Source: Malikia spinosa (GTDB lineage Bacteria > Pseudomonadota > Gammaproteobacteria > Burkholderiales > Burkholderiaceae_C). Taken from it: DNA of 64,000 bases. The first letter of the stretch is position 1. Each line of letters begins with the position of its first letter. The translations under genes and the position numbers were made by a program. The notes beneath the pieces are model-generated. The model saw nothing but the letters and a program-made list of their open reading frames with translations. It was not told the DNA's origin and made no database searches. Positions 57,757-64,000 of this stretch are shown here, piece by piece. The stretch spans positions 62,001-126,000 of the forward strand of contig NZ_PVLR01000011.1 in assembly GCF_002980625.1 (NCBI RefSeq), written 5' to 3'.

Positions 57757-58538
57757 ACGCACCCCACAAGGCGCGCAAGCGCTTCGGCCAGCATTTCCTG
57801 TCCGACCAGTCCATCATCGAAGCCATCGTCGACGAGATCGCGCCCAAGCCGGGCCAGTTCGTGGTCGAGATCGGCCCCGGCCTCGCCGCGCTGACCCAGC
57901 CGCTGGTCGAACGCCTGGGCCAGCTGACCGTGGTCGAGCTCGACCGCGACCTCGCGGTGCGACTGCGCGCCCATCCGCAGCTGACCGTGATCGAGTCCGA
58001 CGTGCTGAAGGTCGACTTCCGCGCGCTGGCCGCCAGCCGGCCGGAACCGATGCGGGTGGTCGGCAACCTGCCCTACAACATCTCGACCCCGATCCTGTTC
58101 CATCTGCTCGGCGTTGCCGACGTGGTGCAGGACCAGCATTTCATGCTGCAAAAGGAAGTGATCGACCGGATGGTGGGCCGGCCCTGCACCGCCGACTACA
58201 GCCGCCTCAGCGTGATGCTGCAGTGGCGCTACGAGATGGCCAATGTGCTGTTCGTGCCGCCCGAGAGCTTCGATCCGCCGCCGCGCGTCGACAGCGCGAT
58301 CGTGCGCATGGTGCCGCTGGCCAAGCCGCCGCTGCTTGATGCCAAGCTGCTCGAGGAGCTGGTGCAGGTCGCGTTCTCGATGCGGCGCAAGCTGCTGCGC
58401 CACAGCCTGGGCCGCTGGCTCGAGGCACGCGGCTTTGCCGGCCAGTTCGACCTGCAGCGCCGCGCCGAGGAGGTGCCGGTGGCCGAGTACGTCGCGCTGG
58501 CCCAGGCCTGCGAAGCCGAAGCCGGCCAGACCCGCTGA
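57753..58538 (+). CDS. rsmA: 16S rRNA (adenine-1518/1519-N6)-dimethyltransferase
   Basis: KsgA-type enzyme that dimethylates two adenines near the 3' end of 16S rRNA. The 261-aa protein has the start [18 protein letters not shown]-binding [14 protein letters not shown], the catalytic [15 protein letters not shown] and the VDSAIVRM region. The GTG start overlaps the surA stop by 4 nt (GTGA). Betaproteobacteria commonly have pdxA between surA and rsmA; it is missing here. A strong terminator follows. Confidence 0.96.
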   Translation: MNAPHKARKRFGQHFLSDQSIIEAIVDEIAPKPGQFVVEIGPGLAALTQPLVERLGQLTVVELDRDLAVRLRAHPQLTVIESDVLKVDFRALAASRPEPMRVVGNLPYNISTPILFHLLGVADVVQDQHFMLQKEVIDRMVGRPCTADYSRLSVMLQWRYEMANVLFVPPESFDPPPRVDSAIVRMVPLAKPPLLDAKLLEELVQVAFSMRRKLLRHSLGRWLEARGFAGQFDLQRRAEEVPVAEYVALAQACEAEAGQTR

Positions 58539-58579
58539 TCCGGACCTCGGCCAGGCCTTTTCGGCCCGCCAGACGCAAG

Positions 58580-58605
58580 AAAGGCCCGCTGGTGCGGGCC
58601 TTTCT
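58580..58605 (+). terminator. Terminator after lptD-surA-rsmA
   Basis: AAAGGCCCGC (58580-58589) and GCGGGCCTTT (58594-58603) form a perfect 10-bp stem with a 4-nt loop, then CT-rich sequence. Confidence 0.85.
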
Positions 58606-58664
58606 GCTGGCCAGGTCGGGTAGCGGACCAGCCGGGACACCAGCCCCTGGCGGCCCGCCAGGAC

Positions 58665-59201
58665 TCAGGCCGCGCTGAGCCAGTAGCCGGCGTTGAACGG
58701 GCTGCTCATGCGCAGCGCCTGCGGGCTGACGTCGACCAGCTTGTCGGTCAGGGTCGGCTCGTCGCTGGCGCCGAGTTCGGCGCCCTTGGTCGCGCGCGCC
58801 ACCGAGAAGCTGTAGAAGCAGCGGAACGGCACCTTGCGGTCGTTCCAGTAGTCGGCGATGTCGCGGAAGATGTCGAGCAGCAGCTCGCGCGCTTCCTTGT
58901 CGAACTTCGGGCTGGTCGGGATATGCTCGAGCACGACGATGAAGCCGGTCTGCTGGCCCGACTTGTGCACGACGTCGGTCATGCAGTCGTAGAGGGCATC
59001 GAAGTTCTTGCCGAAGGTCGCGGGCAGCGTGTACTGCTGGGCGATCAGGTCGAGCACGTCTTGCTTGTTGGTGGCAGTCGCCAGGTTGGCGTAGAGGAAG
59101 TGATGACCGAGTTGCTCGGCTGCCTCCTGCAGGTCCTTGACCGTGAAAGCCCGTATCGATTGAACGATGTTGCTGCGAACATTACGAAGTGGCTGGTCCA
59201 T
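58665..59201 (-). CDS. Barstar-like protein without a barnase partner
   Basis: A 178-aa protein whose middle part (about residues 17-110) follows the barstar fold: FTVKDLQEAAEQLGHHFLYA, then TNKQDVLDLIAQQYTLPATF and FGKNFDALYDCMTDV. Barstar is the inhibitor of the RNase barnase. No barnase-like RNase gene is adjacent. Such orphans are common in Burkholderiales, so a housekeeping role is possible. Residues 1-16 and about 60 C-terminal residues are outside the core. The ATG at 59201 is chosen by length. Confidence 0.85.
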   Translation of the reverse strand: MDQPLRNVRSNIVQSIRAFTVKDLQEAAEQLGHHFLYANLATATNKQDVLDLIAQQYTLPATFGKNFDALYDCMTDVVHKSGQQTGFIVVLEHIPTSPKFDKEARELLLDIFRDIADYWNDRKVPFRCFYSFSVARATKGAELGASDEPTLTDKLVDVSPQALRMSSPFNAGYWLSAA

Positions 59202-59656
59202 CCCCACGTCTCTTTCCAATTCAGTGTTGTCGATGATTCCGCTGTTCACTGCGCGAGCTTGAACAAGCCCAGTGCAGTGACCGGAGGTGTAATTACTGGC
59301 TTCAGGCCGTCGGATGGCGATGTCGCGGCACGGCACCCGTTCGGTGCAGGACTCGCGGCGACACCGCGCTTCAATGCGGTATATTTCAATCGGGCTGTCG
59401 TGTCACCATGCCCTGCCTGGCGCGGCTCATCTGCTTGCGCAAACCGGACCACCGGACCGGGACCGGATATCCAAGGCTGCCAGGACGGTTTTTCGGACAT
59501 CCAACCCCTGTCGCGCCAAGCCTAAACGCCTACGACAACCGTGGGGGTTAACCCTGAAATCCAAGGCCGTAAGTGTGCCTGATACCGCCCCAAAAAGCAA
59601 GAACCCTGGTGCGGCGCAACATGGCGCCCCACCAGGGTCCGGCGAGCCAGCGAGGG
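59202..59656. other. Gap between barstar-like gene and maeB terminator
   Basis: About 455 bases lie between the barstar-like start and the maeB stop. It holds the barstar promoter side and the maeB terminator (59603-59638). I see no conserved gene or RNA in the rest; a GC-rich stretch near 59440-59465 has short repeated GGACCGG-like units. Confidence 0.5.
59589..59638 (-). terminator. Terminator of maeB
   Basis: On the minus strand ACCCTGGT (59631-59638) and ACCAGGGT (59603-59610) pair perfectly, with a GC-rich inner stem, and a TTCTTGCTTTTTG run follows on the 3' side. Confidence 0.72.
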
Positions 59657-59657
59657 C

Positions 59658-61970
59658 TCAGGTCGGCTGAACGGCGCGCGAACCGAGATTGGCCTCGGCC
59701 ACGGTCAACGCGGTCATGTTGACGATGCGGCGCACGGTCGCGCTCGCGGTCAGGATATGCGCCGGCTTGGCCACGCCGAGCAGCATCGGGCCGATCGCAA
59801 TGCCACCACCGGCTGCCGTCTTGAGCAGGTTGTAGGCGATGTTGGCGGCATCGATGTTGGGGCAGACCAGCAGGTTGGCGTCGCCGGTCAGGCCGCTATC
59901 GGGCATGATGGCGGCGCGCGCCTGCGCGTCGAGCGCCACGTCGCCGTGCATCTCGCCGTCGACCTCGAGCCAGGGCGCCTGCTGCTGCAGCAGCGCCAGC
60001 GTCTCGCGCATCTTGACCGCCGACGGCTGATCCGAGCTGCCGAAGTTGGAGTGCGACAGCAGCGCGGCCTTGGGCGTGATGCCGAAGCGCTGCATCTTGC
60101 GTGCCGCCATCATCGTGATCTCGGCCAGCTGCTCGGCGCTCGGGTCGTAGTTGACATGGGTGTCGACGATGAAGACCGCGCGGCCCGGCAGCATCAGCGC
60201 GTTCATGGCGGCATAGCAATGCGCCCCTTCACGCTTGCCGATCACCTGGTCGATGTAGTTCAGGTGCAGCGGATTGGTGCCCCAGGTGCCGCAGATCAGG
60301 CCGTCGACATCGCCCTTGCGCAGCAGCATGGCGCCGATCAGCGACAGGCGACGGCGCATCTCGATCTTGGCCAGCTGCTCGGTCACGCCCTTGCGCGCCG
60401 TCAGCTGGTGGTAGGTCTGCCAGAAATCGCGGTAGCGGTCATCCTGCTCGACGTTGACGACGTCATAGTCCAGGCCTTCGCGCAGGCGCAGGCCGAACTT
60501 CTCGACCCGCTGCTCGATGATGGCCGGACGACCGATCAGGGTCGGGCGCGCCAGGCCCTCGTCGACCACCACCTGGCAGGCGCGCAGCACGCGCTCTTCC
60601 TCGCCCTCGGCGTAGGCGATGCGCTTGTGCAGCGCCTGCTTGGCGATCGCATAGACCGGCTTCATCATGGTGCCCGACGCGAACACGAAGCTCTGCAGCT
60701 TGTCGCGGTAGGCATCCATGTCCTGCACCGGGCGCAGCGCGACACCGCTGTCGACCGCCGCCTGGGCCACGGCCGGCGCGATCTTCATCATCAGGCGCGG
60801 GTCGAACGGCTTCGGGATCAGGTATTCGGGGCCGAAGGCCAGCGTCTCGCCCGAGTAGGCGGCTGCCACCACATCGCTCTGCTCGGCCTGGGCCAGCTCG
60901 GCAATCGCACGCACCGCGGCCACTTCCATCTCGTCGGTGATGGTCGAGGCGCCGGCATCGAGCGCACCACGGAAGATGTAGGGGAAGCACAGGACGTTGT
61001 TGACCTGGTTCGGGTAGTCGGTGCGGCCGGTCGCCATGATGGCGTCGTCACGCACCGCCTTGACTTCCTCGGGCAGGATCTCGGGGTTCGGGTTGGCGAG
61101 CGCGAAGATCAGCGGGCGCTCGGCCATGCTGGCGACCATGTCGGGCTTGAGCACGCCGCCAGCCGACAGGCCGAGGAAGATGTCGGCGCCGGCAATCACC
61201 TCGCGCAGCGTGCGCGCATCGGTCGGCTGCGCGTACTGCTCCTTGTCGGCATCCATCAGCTCGGTGCGGCCCTGGTAGACCACGCCGGCCAGGTCGGTGA
61301 CGTAGATGTTCTCGCGCGGCAGGCCGAGCTTGACCATCAGGCCCAGGCAGGCCAGCGCGGCAGCGCCGGCACCCGAGGTCACGAGCTTGACGCTCTTGAT
61401 GTCCTTGCCGACCACCTTGATGCCGTTGAGCAACGCGGCGCCGACCACGATCGCCGTGCCGTGCTGGTCGTCGTGGAAGACCGGGATCTTCATGCGCTCC
61501 TTGAGCTTCTTCTCGATGTAGAAGCACTCGGGCGCCTTGATGTCCTCAAGGTTGATGCCACCGAAGGTCGGTTCCAGCGCAGCGATGATCTCGATCAGCT
61601 TGTCCGGGTCCTTCTCGTTGATCTCGATGTCGAACACGTCGATGCCGGCGAACTTCTTGAACAGCACGCCCTTGCCCTCCATCACCGGCTTGGCGGCCAG
61701 CGGGCCGATGTCGCCCAGGCCGAGCACTGCCGTGCCGTTGGTGATGACACCGACCAGGTTGCCGCGGCTGGTGTACTTGAAAGCGTTGTTGGGGTCGGCG
61801 ACGATTTCCTCGCAGGGCGCCGCGACGCCGGGCGAATAGGCCAGCGCCAGATCGCGCTGGTTGGTCAGCTGCTTGGTGGCAGCGATCGCTACCTTGCCCG
61901 GGGTCGGGAACTCGTGATATTCAAGGGCGGCGCGACGCAGTTCGGCGCGCTTGTCTTCCTGTTGCGGCAT
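59658..61970 (-). CDS. maeB: NADP-dependent malic enzyme with phosphotransacetylase-like domain
   Basis: Converts malate to pyruvate and CO2 with NADP reduction. The 770-aa protein has the malic enzyme domain (1 to about 425; [20 protein letters not shown], then [19 protein letters not shown]) and a C-terminal phosphotransacetylase-like domain (about 430-760). The fusion is typical of MaeB, where the second domain is usually catalytically inactive. The ATG at 61970 is preferred over 61985 because GGAGAAG lies 8 nt before it. Confidence 0.95.
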   Translation of the reverse strand: MPQQEDKRAELRRAALEYHEFPTPGKVAIAATKQLTNQRDLALAYSPGVAAPCEEIVADPNNAFKYTSRGNLVGVITNGTAVLGLGDIGPLAAKPVMEGKGVLFKKFAGIDVFDIEINEKDPDKLIEIIAALEPTFGGINLEDIKAPECFYIEKKLKERMKIPVFHDDQHGTAIVVGAALLNGIKVVGKDIKSVKLVTSGAGAAALACLGLMVKLGLPRENIYVTDLAGVVYQGRTELMDADKEQYAQPTDARTLREVIAGADIFLGLSAGGVLKPDMVASMAERPLIFALANPNPEILPEEVKAVRDDAIMATGRTDYPNQVNNVLCFPYIFRGALDAGASTITDEMEVAAVRAIAELAQAEQSDVVAAAYSGETLAFGPEYLIPKPFDPRLMMKIAPAVAQAAVDSGVALRPVQDMDAYRDKLQSFVFASGTMMKPVYAIAKQALHKRIAYAEGEEERVLRACQVVVDEGLARPTLIGRPAIIEQRVEKFGLRLREGLDYDVVNVEQDDRYRDFWQTYHQLTARKGVTEQLAKIEMRRRLSLIGAMLLRKGDVDGLICGTWGTNPLHLNYIDQVIGKREGAHCYAAMNALMLPGRAVFIVDTHVNYDPSAEQLAEITMMAARKMQRFGITPKAALLSHSNFGSSDQPSAVKMRETLALLQQQAPWLEVDGEMHGDVALDAQARAAIMPDSGLTGDANLLVCPNIDAANIAYNLLKTAAGGGIAIGPMLLGVAKPAHILTASATVRRIVNMTALTVAEANLGSRAVQPT

Positions 61971-62129
61971 GGCAGTCTTCTCCATCAGGTGAAAGAAGCC
62001 GCCACATGGTGCAGCGGGCTTCGTCGCGCATTATTGCAGGGCTGGAGAGCCCTGCGGCTGAGTGGGTACCTGTGGCTTGCCACAGGCCGAGCCTGACCAG
62101 CGGTCCGGCAGGACCGGGGCGGCAGCCCC

Positions 62130-63053
62130 TTACCAGCGGCCGGATGAGCCGCCGCCGCCGAAATTGCCGCCGCCGCCCGAGGAAAAACCTCCACCGCCAT
62201 CGCTGTCACGGGAGCTACTGCCGGAAGAGAAACCACCTCCCGATCCGCCGCCCCAGCCACCGCCAGACCCGGAGCCACCGCCACCGCCACCGCCACCGCG
62301 CGGCAAGCGTGCCATCAGCAAGCCCATGAGGCCTGCCACCAGGGCCGCCGCCAGCGCAATGAAGATCGAGCCGGTGAAGGACCAGGCGATCCCGCCCACG
62401 ATGCCGGTCGCGGCCAGGCTGCCCAGGGTCCGGCCCAGGATGCCGCGCAGCACGCGGGAGATCACGGGCGCGGCGAAACCGATGAAGATCAGCAGCTCCT
62501 CCCAGTTGACACCCTGCCCGGCCGCCGCCTGGGCCTGGGGCAAGGGCAATTCCTCGCCCTTGAGCCGGGCCAGGATCTGGTCCACGCCGGCATCGAGCCC
62601 GGCATGGAAGTCACCCTGCTTGAAGCGCGGCGTGATCGCGCCGTCGATGATGCGGTGTGCGATCAGGTCGGGGATCGCGCCCTCGACCGCCTTGGCGGTC
62701 GCGATGCGCAGCGTCCGGTCATCCTTGGCCACCACCAGCAGCACGCCGTCGCCGACCGCCTGGCGACCGATCTTCCAGGCATCGCCCAGGCGCTGGGTGT
62801 AGTCGGCGATGTCCTCGGGCGCCGTCGTGCGTACCAGCAGCACCACGACCTGGCTGCCGCGCTCGCGCTCGAAGGCGGCCAGCTTGTCCTCCAGCGCCCG
62901 GCGCTGCGAGTCGGTCAGGGTGGCGGTCTGGTCGATCACGCGCGCGCTCAGCGGCGGAATCGGCTGCAGCGACTGTGCCAGGCCGGCCAGCGGGCAGGCC
63001 AGCAGGCCGCACAGCAGCCAGAGCCAGATCCCGCGCAGGGCCGGCGTCATCAT
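62130..63053 (-). CDS. TPM-domain membrane protein (YgcG-like)
   Basis: A 307-aa exported protein: a signal peptide (about 1-26), a TPM domain (about 35-165; RVIDQTATLTDSQRRALEDK, then WKIGRQAVGDGVLLVVAKDD), two membrane helices (about 205-250), and a Gly/Ser-rich C terminus of about 55 residues. TPM-domain proteins are often encoded beside lemA and are thought to help membrane or photosystem assembly; the role here is unknown. It overlaps lemA by up to 4 nt (ATGA). Confidence 0.92.
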   Translation of the reverse strand: MMTPALRGIWLWLLCGLLACPLAGLAQSLQPIPPLSARVIDQTATLTDSQRRALEDKLAAFERERGSQVVVLLVRTTAPEDIADYTQRLGDAWKIGRQAVGDGVLLVVAKDDRTLRIATAKAVEGAIPDLIAHRIIDGAITPRFKQGDFHAGLDAGVDQILARLKGEELPLPQAQAAAGQGVNWEELLIFIGFAAPVISRVLRGILGRTLGSLAATGIVGGIAWSFTGSIFIALAAALVAGLMGLLMARLPRGGGGGGGGSGSGGGWGGGSGGGFSSGSSSRDSDGGGGFSSGGGGNFGGGGSSGRW

Positions 63054-63643
63054 TTGGCTCCGAAGTCGACCTTGGGCGGCGCGCTGATCGCGGCCTCGTC
63101 GGCGACGGTGAAGCCCGCCTTGGGCCGGTAGCTGAAGACCATCGCGGTCAGGTTGCTCGGGAAGCTGCGCGCGAGCACGTTGTACTCCTGCACTGACTGG
63201 ATGTAGCGGTTGCGCGCGACCGTGATGCGGTTTTCGGTGCCTTCGAGCTGCACCCGCAGGTCACCGAAGGCCTGGTTAGCCTTCAGGGTGGGATATTGCT
63301 CGGACACCACGAGCAGGCGGCTCAGTGCGCTGCCGAGCTGGCCCTGTGCGGCCTGGAAGCGCTGCATCGCCTGCGGGTCCTCGAGCATCTGCGGCGTGAG
63401 CTGGATCGAGCTGGCCTTGGCGCGCGCCTCGATCACGCGCGTCAGCGTCTCCTGCTCGAAGTTCGCCTCGCCCTTGACGGTGGCGACCAGGTTCGGCACC
63501 AGGTCGGCGCGGCGCTGGTACTGGTTGAGCACCTCGGACCAGGCCGAGCTGGTCTGCTCGTCGAGGCGCTGGAAGTCGTTGTAGCCGCAGCCGGTCAGCG
63601 CGGCAGTCAGGATCAGGGCCATGCCCCAGCGCAAGATCTTCAT
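63050..63643 (-). CDS. LemA family protein
   Basis: A 197-aa LemA protein with a lipoprotein-type N terminus (LTAALTGCGYND; Cys at about residue 20) and a helical domain (AWSEVLNQYQRRADLVPNLV, then ENRITVARNRYIQSVQEYN). It is usually paired with a TPM-domain gene, as here. Function is unknown. The second of two ATGs (63643) is preferred because AGGGGG lies 6 nt before it; 63649 is possible. Confidence 0.93.
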   Translation of the reverse strand: MKILRWGMALILTAALTGCGYNDFQRLDEQTSSAWSEVLNQYQRRADLVPNLVATVKGEANFEQETLTRVIEARAKASSIQLTPQMLEDPQAMQRFQAAQGQLGSALSRLLVVSEQYPTLKANQAFGDLRVQLEGTENRITVARNRYIQSVQEYNVLARSFPSNLTAMVFSYRPKAGFTVADEAAISAPPKVDFGAK

Positions 63644-63661
63644 TCTCATCCCCCTGGCAGG

Positions 63662-63684
63662 GCCAGCCGGTCGGATCGGCTGGC
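63662..63684. repeat. 8-bp inverted repeat before lemA
   Basis: GCCAGCCG (63662-63669) and CGGCTGGC (63677-63684) form a perfect stem with 7 nt between them. It lies between the lrp-like stop and the lemA start; no T run, so either a weak terminator or a leader hairpin. Confidence 0.35.
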
Positions 63685-63739
63685 AACCGATCCAGTGTAC
63701 CGAATAGCAAGGCCGCTGTGCCAGGCTGTCCGGCCCCGG

Positions 63740-64000
63740 TCAGGTCCCGACCGACAGGTAGGAGGATTCCTTGATCTCCTCCATCACCACATAGCTGTGC
63801 GACTGCGCCGGCACCGGAATCTTCTTCAGGATGCTGCCGAGCAGATCACGATAGTCCGACATGGCGTGCAGGCGCGCCTTGACCAGGTAGTCGAAGCTGC
63901 CGGACACCAGGTGGCACTCCATCACCTCGGGCAGATACAGCATCTCGCGCCGCACCGCCTCGAACACCTCGCCCGACTTGGAGGTCAGCGTGATTTCGAC
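63740..64000 (-). CDS. Lrp/AsnC family regulator, C-terminal part (cut by window edge)
   Basis: Only the last 86 residues are in the window. They contain the RAM effector-binding domain: VMECHLVSGSFDYLVKARL, then YRDLLGSILKKIP and SYVVMEEIKESSYL. It resembles Lrp rather than the small AsnC-only proteins. The helix-turn-helix part lies to the right of position 64000, so the start is not seen. Effector and targets are unknown. Confidence 0.9.
   Translation of the reverse strand, partial: VEITLTSKSGEVFEAVRREMLYLPEVMECHLVSGSFDYLVKARLHAMSDYRDLLGSILKKIPVPAQSHSYVVMEEIKESSYLSVGT

Noticed and set aside
59246-59500. 84-codon minus-strand frame in the barstar-maeB gap
   Set aside because: Composition is non-coding-like, no ribosome site and no family similarity.

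Overview
The window is a GC-rich, gene-dense chromosomal segment from a betaproteobacterium, most likely a Burkholderiales member. The support is conserved betaproteobacterial gene order: gyrB at the left edge, leuS-lptE, bamE-dapB divergent from fur, hprK-ptsN-hpf, and amgK divergent from lptD-surA-rsmA. A phasin gene and a BktB-type thiolase point to polyhydroxyalkanoate storage. The genus cannot be fixed from the sequence alone. I see no rRNA, tRNA, CRISPR array or intact insertion sequence.

Layout. 0-4.6 kb: gyrB, then an Abi_2/HEPN abortive-infection-type gene, then a decayed second copy of the gyrB 3' end with a strong terminator, then a Met-rich lipoprotein. 4.7-8.9 kb: thiolase, a SenA/EgtB-type non-heme iron synthase convergent with the histidine methyltransferase EgtD, and a WrbA quinone reductase. 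9-16.6 kb: chemoreceptor, pirin gene remnant, ChaC-type glutathione cyclotransferase, DUF4148 protein divergent from a LysR regulator, thioesterase, orphan TRAP binding protein, SDR dehydrogenase and Cu,Zn superoxide dismutase. 16.7-24 kb: SbmA/BacA-like ABC exporter, an AT-rich stretch with DnaA-box-like sites, BLUF protein, phasin with putative PhaR operators, PAS-GGDEF protein, DnaQ-type exonuclease, DAHP synthase and rhodanese. 24-30 kb: a p-cresol catabolic operon in the order pchA-pchC-pchX-pchF plus an outer-membrane protein gene, with a divergent AraC-type regulator.

30-37.5 kb: holA, arginase, a MocR-type regulator and a DUF2917 gene, then lptE and leuS. The arginase module separates holA from lptE-leuS, which are usually together. 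37.5-46.8 kb: MASE3 hybrid kinase, dapB-bamE, fur, hprK-ptsN, hpf, corA with a structured leader, and mtnN. 46.8-59.2 kb: fadD, a soluble hybrid kinase, small outer-membrane protein, Nudix, YaeQ, rsmE-amgK, lptD-surA-rsmA and a barstar-like gene. 59.6-64 kb: malic enzyme maeB, lemA plus TPM-domain gene, and a truncated Lrp/AsnC regulator.

The signals most worth following are the duplicated gyrB end around the Abi gene, the origin-like DnaA-box cluster near 18.6 kb, the SenA-like/EgtD pair, the leader peptide and stem upstream of corA, the hairpin-bearing in-frame insert in LeuRS, and the BLUF protein whose key Gln is Glu.
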